The translations under genes were made by a program, and so were the position numbers. The notes beneath the pieces were generated by a model. The model ran no database searches. It was not told where the DNA came from and was given only the letters and a program-made list of their open reading frames with translations. 62,800 nt of DNA from an uncultured Clostridia bacterium (GTDB lineage: Bacteria > Bacillota > Clostridia > Christensenellales > Borkfalkiaceae): the NCBI GenBank assembly GCA_947626005.1, contig CANQQM010000002.1, forward strand, positions 1 through 62,800, written 5' to 3'. This document shows, in pieces, positions 57,815 to 62,800 of this stretch; position 1 is the first letter of the stretch, and each line of letters starts with the position of its first letter.

Positions 57815-60800
57815 TTATTCCGCATACACGCCGGTAAGCGTAAGGTAAACATGCTCACCGCCGAGACCGACGATGTATCTGCTGGAAGCGAGCGTTCCAA
57901 GAGGATTGGAAAGCGTGCAGACCAACGTGCGGCTGACATCGTCCTTCGAGAAGGTGACCGTCGTAACGACCGTCTTGAAGTCGGAATAGTCGACCACGAT
58001 CGTCACATCGCAGTTCTTGATAAGATCCATATATTCGGTATCTTGGATAGAGGACTTATCTTCGTCTGCCGTTCCCTCGGGATCCGCATAGTTCGTGTCG
58101 GCGTTTGCACAGCCGCCGACCACCGTGAGGTTGTCGCCGCTGAGCGTGTTGTTCATCAGCCAACCGTCGGTACGGAAGCACGACCATTCGCCAAGCCCAT
58201 TGCCGCCGTTGAGGTTGACAATGAGGGTCTCCCACTGAGCGGTGTCCTTAGAGGTCATCGTCCCGGTGAGCGTGAGCTTCTGCCCTGCTTCGACAAATTC
58301 CTTGTTGTACACGGGAGGATTCGTCCCGGTAAAGCCGAGAGTGTTGTCTGCGCTGCCGACTGTGAACTGTTCGGTGAAGTCCGTACCCTGAGCAAGGCTC
58401 GGTCCGGGGATCTGCGTCGGAGGGGTGGAAGGATCGGGCACATTGTCGACCGTTTCGCCGAAGATCGCGCTGTAGTAGCTTGCCGCGACGTAATCGGTTC
58501 CGGCGGTACCGGCGATGACAACAAGATCTTTCCCTTCGAACGTTTCTTCAGCGGAATAGTTTCCTGCAAAGAGGAAGCCGAACTGTTCGACGTAATCGAG
58601 CATCTTTGTCACGAGGTCGGAAATCTTGATTGCAGGAGCATTGTTAAGCGTAGACAGATCAACTGCATAGCGAATCATAAGATGACCGTTCACATAGTAA
58701 CGGATACCGAGCGTCTTATCGACCATGATCATGACGTTCTTTGCATTCGCGTCATCAACCTTGTAAGATCCCAAAGTGTAATCGGGAGACAAGTAACCCG
58801 CAGAAGGGAACAAATGCCCGGAGCCGAGGCCGACCGTGTTGTTCCAAGGATCGAGGTTCTCGGTCGTAATAATGAGACCGGAGAGGGTCTTCTTCGCGTC
58901 CGAGTACGGGTTGATGACGTGAGCCGTCCAGTCGCCCGAAGCATTGGTATTCGTCACATACGACTTGTAGGCAATCGTGAGGCCGTTTTCGGCGGCGCCG
59001 TCAACGGCGGCGACCTCGAGCCCGTGATGGGTCGCACCCGTGTACTTCAATGCGCCGCAGACGGTGCAGGTTGCCCAACCGTCGGTGTTCGCCGCGCCGA
59101 AGTTGTGTTGGCCGAGAGCGGGAGCCGCGCCGTCGTAGAAGATGACCGTCGAACCGCTCTTCACTTCGAATGCACCGGTCCCTGCGACCGCGCAGGTCCC
59201 CGCCGTAATCGTCGTAACGGACGTCTGCTTCTCCGCCTCGGCGATCGTGATCGCTCTTGCGCCGTTTGCGGGCAGAGCGACCTGATAATAGTCGTCGCTG
59301 TAGTTCGTCTTGAAGGTATAGGCGACCTTGTCGCAGCCGACTGCAGTCGCATCGACACGGACGACGATCGCAATACCGTGGTCGGTATCTTCGGGATTAT
59401 TGAAGGTGCCGCCGAAGGTGTACGCATTGACCGCCGCAAATCCGTCGAGGACGGAGTTCGCAAAGCGAACCGCGCCGTTGGCGTCGAACGTCCAGCTGAG
59501 ATTCTGCAACTGAAGGTGGACATAATCCTTGTACGCATCCGGCGTCGCCGCGCCCGCATTCATCGTGATCGCGAAAGGAAGCGACATCTGGTTTGCCCAA
59601 AGATTCTGTGCATCGTAAGCAACTACGAAGTAGAGATAGGAGTTGGTCGGATCTGCCCAGACATAGACAGAATCATTCAAATTGCCATCCGCAATCTCGC
59701 CGTCCGCATACATATCGTAACCGACGGTATCGGAAGCGACGACCGCACCCGTCGACTTGTTGACAAGACGGAAGGTGTAGGAAAGCGGGTTGGTCGGATC
59801 GATCGCGGGGACCGTGTAGGTCGCCGTGAGCTTGCCGGAAGTGAAGGAGACCGCAACGCTCATGCCGGGGATACCGGTGATGTTGCCGTTCGTGCCCGAA
59901 TAGGTGACGTTGGAGCCGTCTGCCTTGAGGTTCTTGGAGATGCCGTTGACGGTGAAACGGTAGGTGTTTGCCACCTGTTCTGCCGTCACGGAAGAATCGA
60001 TCGCATATTCGATCGTGACTTCGCCGCCCTTGTTGATGGGAAGATCCCCTTTCGTGACGGTCGAAGCGACTTCGAGCCCGCCGAGCGCGGAGAGATCGAC
60101 GAGAACATCGGTGGGCTGAATGCCGCTGATGACGATGTTGGAACGGTCGACCGTCGCGTTGAGGGCGATGACGATCTCCGCCTTCGTGCCGGACCCGTTC
60201 ACATTGATGTAGTAAGGAAGATCCGTCGTGCCGCTCTTGACGGAAACGGTGCCCTTTGTAAACTGCGTCGGGCCGTTCTGATAGAGCGAGAAGGCAACAT
60301 AGGACGTGTAAGCGTCTGCGCTGCCGGTGAGTGCGGATCTCTGTGCCGCGGTAAGGGAAGTCGCAACGCACTCGATGCCTTCGCCCGCGACCGCCGTGAC
60401 GATCGCCTTGCCGTCTTTACTCCCGAAGGAGAGCTGTTCGAGGCCGAAGCTCGTAAATGCATTCACATCGGTCGCGATCGCATGATCGACCGCGTTCTGC
60501 GCGATAACGATCTTCGCCGCTTCCGCTGCGGGGACCAACGCGTCGAAGCCGTCTTCTGCGATCTGAACATGGAGCTTATACGCCTTGATGCCGGAGGTGA
60601 GCTTCTCGTCGCTCAAATTGACCCAGCCCTCTGCGGTGTCGAGGGTCGCGTTTGCATTCGCGTTCCCATAGACGGTGAGGATGGCGGGATCGGCTTTGCC
60701 CGTAAGGCCGCCGGCGTACTTGACGTTGACGTCGAAGGTGGCGGGATCGATCATCTCGTTCTCGACGTAGTTCTTCGCGGTCGGGACCGTAACGTCGCCG

Positions 60801-61894
60801 ACACCGGTGAGTTTGAGATCCTGCACGACGGAGATCTTCGAGAACTTCATGCGGACGAACTCGCCCTGAAGGACGGTTTCGTAGAACTGACGTTCGGGAA
60901 GCTTCATCGTGATGATGCGGGAATCGCCGCTCGCAAGAAGGGTGCGGGTGAAGGTGATGACGCAATCGGAGGAGTAGGACCACTTGAATTCAACGTCGGT
61001 CCATGCTTCGAAGGTGGGAGAAGTTGCCGTGATGCCTTCGGCGTACGCAACAAGCTCTTCGCTGTCCTTCGTGGCGGTGCCTTCGGTCGTGCCCGTGTCG
61101 GCCTTGCCGTAAGGGGCAAGCGTCCAACCGTTGAGGTTGTTGATGGTATAGATGCCCCACGTGTCGAAACGTTCGACATAGCTTGCGCCGTATTCACGGT
61201 CTGCAATGCCGGGAAGCGGTACATTGTAAAGATTGGCGTTGCCCGTCTCGGTGCCGCCCTCGACGACTGCCTCGCCCGCGCCGATCGTCTTGACCTGTGC
61301 GGTGAGGGTGATCGTCATGCCCTTGTCGATACGGCCCGCCGTCGCAACGGGGGTCTCGCCTCTCGAGCTTGCGCCGAAAGCCTTGACCGCCGTGTTGTTC
61401 TCGCCGACGTATGCCTTAAACGACGTCCAGGCGCCGAAGTCGAGGGTATCGGCGATCTCCTTCTCGGTCTTGGTCGCGCCGTCTTTGCTGCAGGCGGAAA
61501 CGCCCGGCTGGCCGTCGACTGCGACAAAGTTGTGGTCGATCACGACGTTGAACGAGGTGGAGATGCCCGCTTCGTTCCGCTCGGTGGGTGTGACCGTCGC
61601 CTTATAGGTGCCGACCTTCCCCCATTCGACCGCGGAATTGTCGAAGGTCACATCGTCCGTTGTGAGCGTGACCTCGTCTTCGGAGCCTTCATAATATGCC
61701 GTGATTTTGAGCTGGTCGAGTTTGCCGGCCCAATCGCCGCTTGTCTGCACATCGGTGAACGTCAACGTACCGTCGACAAATACCACACCGAGATTGCTGT
61801 CACCGTTGTCCTTGGTCTTGTCTTTGCAAGCAAAGAGCGCAAGAGACGCGGTGAAGGCAAGTAGCACTGTCAAAGCAATTTTCAGCTTCTTCAT
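57815..61894 (-). CDS. Large (1359 aa) surface lipoprotein with Ig-like and possible lectin-like (ConA-fold) domains
   Basis: MKKLKIALTVLLAFTASLALFACKDK lipobox; repeated Ig-like segments ('DLKLTGVGDVTVPTAKNYVENEMIDPATFDVNVKYAGG'); no enzymatic motif recognised. Confidence 0.8.
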   Translation of the reverse strand: MKKLKIALTVLLAFTASLALFACKDKTKDNGDSNLGVVFVDGTLTFTDVQTSGDWAGKLDQLKITAYYEGSEDEVTLTTDDVTFDNSAVEWGKVGTYKATVTPTERNEAGISTSFNVVIDHNFVAVDGQPGVSACSKDGATKTEKEIADTLDFGAWTSFKAYVGENNTAVKAFGASSRGETPVATAGRIDKGMTITLTAQVKTIGAGEAVVEGGTETGNANLYNVPLPGIADREYGASYVERFDTWGIYTINNLNGWTLAPYGKADTGTTEGTATKDSEELVAYAEGITATSPTFEAWTDVEFKWSYSSDCVITFTRTLLASGDSRIITMKLPERQFYETVLQGEFVRMKFSKISVVQDLKLTGVGDVTVPTAKNYVENEMIDPATFDVNVKYAGGLTGKADPAILTVYGNANANATLDTAEGWVNLSDEKLTSGIKAYKLHVQIAEDGFDALVPAAEAAKIVIAQNAVDHAIATDVNAFTSFGLEQLSFGSKDGKAIVTAVAGEGIECVATSLTAAQRSALTGSADAYTSYVAFSLYQNGPTQFTKGTVSVKSGTTDLPYYINVNGSGTKAEIVIALNATVDRSNIVISGIQPTDVLVDLSALGGLEVASTVTKGDLPINKGGEVTIEYAIDSSVTAEQVANTYRFTVNGISKNLKADGSNVTYSGTNGNITGIPGMSVAVSFTSGKLTATYTVPAIDPTNPLSYTFRLVNKSTGAVVASDTVGYDMYADGEIADGNLNDSVYVWADPTNSYLYFVVAYDAQNLWANQMSLPFAITMNAGAATPDAYKDYVHLQLQNLSWTFDANGAVRFANSVLDGFAAVNAYTFGGTFNNPEDTDHGIAIVVRVDATAVGCDKVAYTFKTNYSDDYYQVALPANGARAITIAEAEKQTSVTTITAGTCAVAGTGAFEVKSGSTVIFYDGAAPALGQHNFGAANTDGWATCTVCGALKYTGATHHGLEVAAVDGAAENGLTIAYKSYVTNTNASGDWTAHVINPYSDAKKTLSGLIITTENLDPWNNTVGLGSGHLFPSAGYLSPDYTLGSYKVDDANAKNVMIMVDKTLGIRYYVNGHLMIRYAVDLSTLNNAPAIKISDLVTKMLDYVEQFGFLFAGNYSAEETFEGKDLVVIAGTAGTDYVAASYYSAIFGETVDNVPDPSTPPTQIPGPSLAQGTDFTEQFTVGSADNTLGFTGTNPPVYNKEFVEAGQKLTLTGTMTSKDTAQWETLIVNLNGGNGLGEWSCFRTDGWLMNNTLSGDNLTVVGGCANADTNYADPEGTADEDKSSIQDTEYMDLIKNCDVTIVVDYSDFKTVVTTVTFSKDDVSRTLVCTLSNPLGTLASSRYIVGLGGEHVYLTLTGVYAE

Positions 61895-62133
61895 GTCTTT
61901 GTTGTCCTCCCCTTTTGAAAATATAAAATTTGCCATTTATACAATAGCATTCCCATTCTACACCAAAAAATTTTCCGTGTCAATACATTTTTGAAAAATT
62001 TTTACCCTTTCTTTTTCCGCAAAATGTTCCTTTCGTCGCTTTTTTGCGATTTCTTCGCGCCGCCCCCTCTTTTTATTTCTTTCTATTGTCCGCGCATGTG
62101 CCCGCGCGGGAGATTTGCCTTTCCCCTTGGCGC

Positions 62134-62396
62134 CCAGTTTCGGCAGCAGGGACTGCCGAAACCTCGTCGGGCTTGCCGGCCCTCCAGTGGGCCGCCACTC
62201 ACAGCCCACAGGGCTGTTGAGTAAGAATTGGCGGCCCACCCCCCTACCCCCCTCCAATGGAGGGGGCAAGAGAGAAGAGAGAGGGCGAGGTGCCAAGCCC
62301 TACCCCCTTTGGGGGGAGGGTGGCACGGCGCAGCCGTGACGGATGGGGGGGTACCCTTGGCGCCCGCCGCGAAACGCGGCGGGCGCCCATCCCCCT
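62134..62396 (-). repeat. Mosaic hairpin-rich intergenic element, copy C (inverted relative to A and B)
   Basis: Reverse complement preserves the module order of copy A. Confidence 0.85.
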
Positions 62397-62467
62397 TCGT
62401 CAAATTTATGGGCAAATTGCCCAAAAAAAAGCACAAAGTTTGCATTCCCTCAATTTGCGAAAAAGGA

Positions 62468-62496
62468 TTGACGCGCGCCGAAGGAAGTGCTATAAT
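62468..62496 (+). promoter_or_regulatory. Predicted sigma-A promoter for gap
   Basis: TTGACG-17-TATAAT. Confidence 0.8.
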
Positions 62497-62550
62497 ATTT
62501 TCGGTATCGGGCGCAATGCGCTCAAATGTAAATCGGAGGAATGTAATCTC

Positions 62551-62800
62551 ATGGCAAACGTAAAAGTTGCAATCAACGGCTTCGGCCGCATCGGGCGTCT
62601 CGCGTTCCGTCAGATGTTCGGCGCGAAGGGCTATGAAATCGTCGCGATCAACGACCTCACCACCCCTTCCATGCTCGCACACCTTCTCAAATACGACAGT
62701 GCGCAGGGCAGATACGCCTTGGCGGACAAGGTCACCGCAAACGACGAGGACAGAACCATCACCGTCGACGGCACGACCATCAAGATTTATGAGGAGAAGG
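62551..62800 (+). CDS. gap: Glyceraldehyde-3-phosphate dehydrogenase (N-terminal part, truncated by window end)
   Basis: MANVKVAINGFGRIGRLAFRQMFGAKGYEIVAINDLTTPSMLAHLLKYDSAQGRYA; RBS CGGAGGA. Confidence 0.96.
   Translation, partial: MANVKVAINGFGRIGRLAFRQMFGAKGYEIVAINDLTTPSMLAHLLKYDSAQGRYALADKVTANDEDRTITVDGTTIKIYEEK

Noticed and set aside
57797-61864. 1355-codon open frame on the + strand opposite the surface lipoprotein
   Set aside because: Same antisense codon-bias artefact; no RBS or signal peptide, and low-complexity composition. The minus-strand frame has a lipobox and domains.

Overview
The window is a mostly core, gene-dense, GC-rich bacterial segment. Gene content and synteny suggest a gut Clostridia/Christensenellales-like Firmicute; this is inference only. 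From left to right it contains: (1) the 3' end of a BspA-type LRR protein; (2) a minus-strand locus of about 17.5 kb with a giant subtilase/PA/Ig-like/LRR surface protease, a GLUG/InlB-like lipoprotein, OppABCDF and a small translationally coupled membrane protein; (3) a MazF-family toxin with no adjacent antitoxin; (4) the conserved block pnp-rpsO-hemZ-MBL-relA-recJ-secF-secD-SCIFF maturase-SCIFF peptide-TIGR04086-yajC-tgt; (5) two tandem SGNH-hydrolase lipoproteins followed by a 136-bp tandem repeat array; (6) queA-ruvB-ruvA-ruvC, argH, yggS, a phospholipase C-like gene, queH, and a ruvX reading frame fused to a DUF1292-like domain with a strong internal ribosome-binding site; (7) mgtC and a cation/proton antiporter; (8) rplL-rplJ (L10 leader)-rplA-rplK-nusG-secE-rpmG; (9) fba, upp, a 1359-aa surface lipoprotein and the start of gap. 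Three mosaic, hairpin-rich intergenic elements lie in (9), and two of them flank the surface lipoprotein in inverted orientation. I saw no CRISPR array, IS transposase, rRNA or tRNA. The best candidates for undescribed biology are the 136-bp repeats with a covarying hairpin and micro-ORF, the inverted modular elements around the surface lipoprotein, the repeat-rich insertion and charged extensions in the Opp machinery, and the small coupled membrane protein carrying a 'DDGSTVADMSG' motif.
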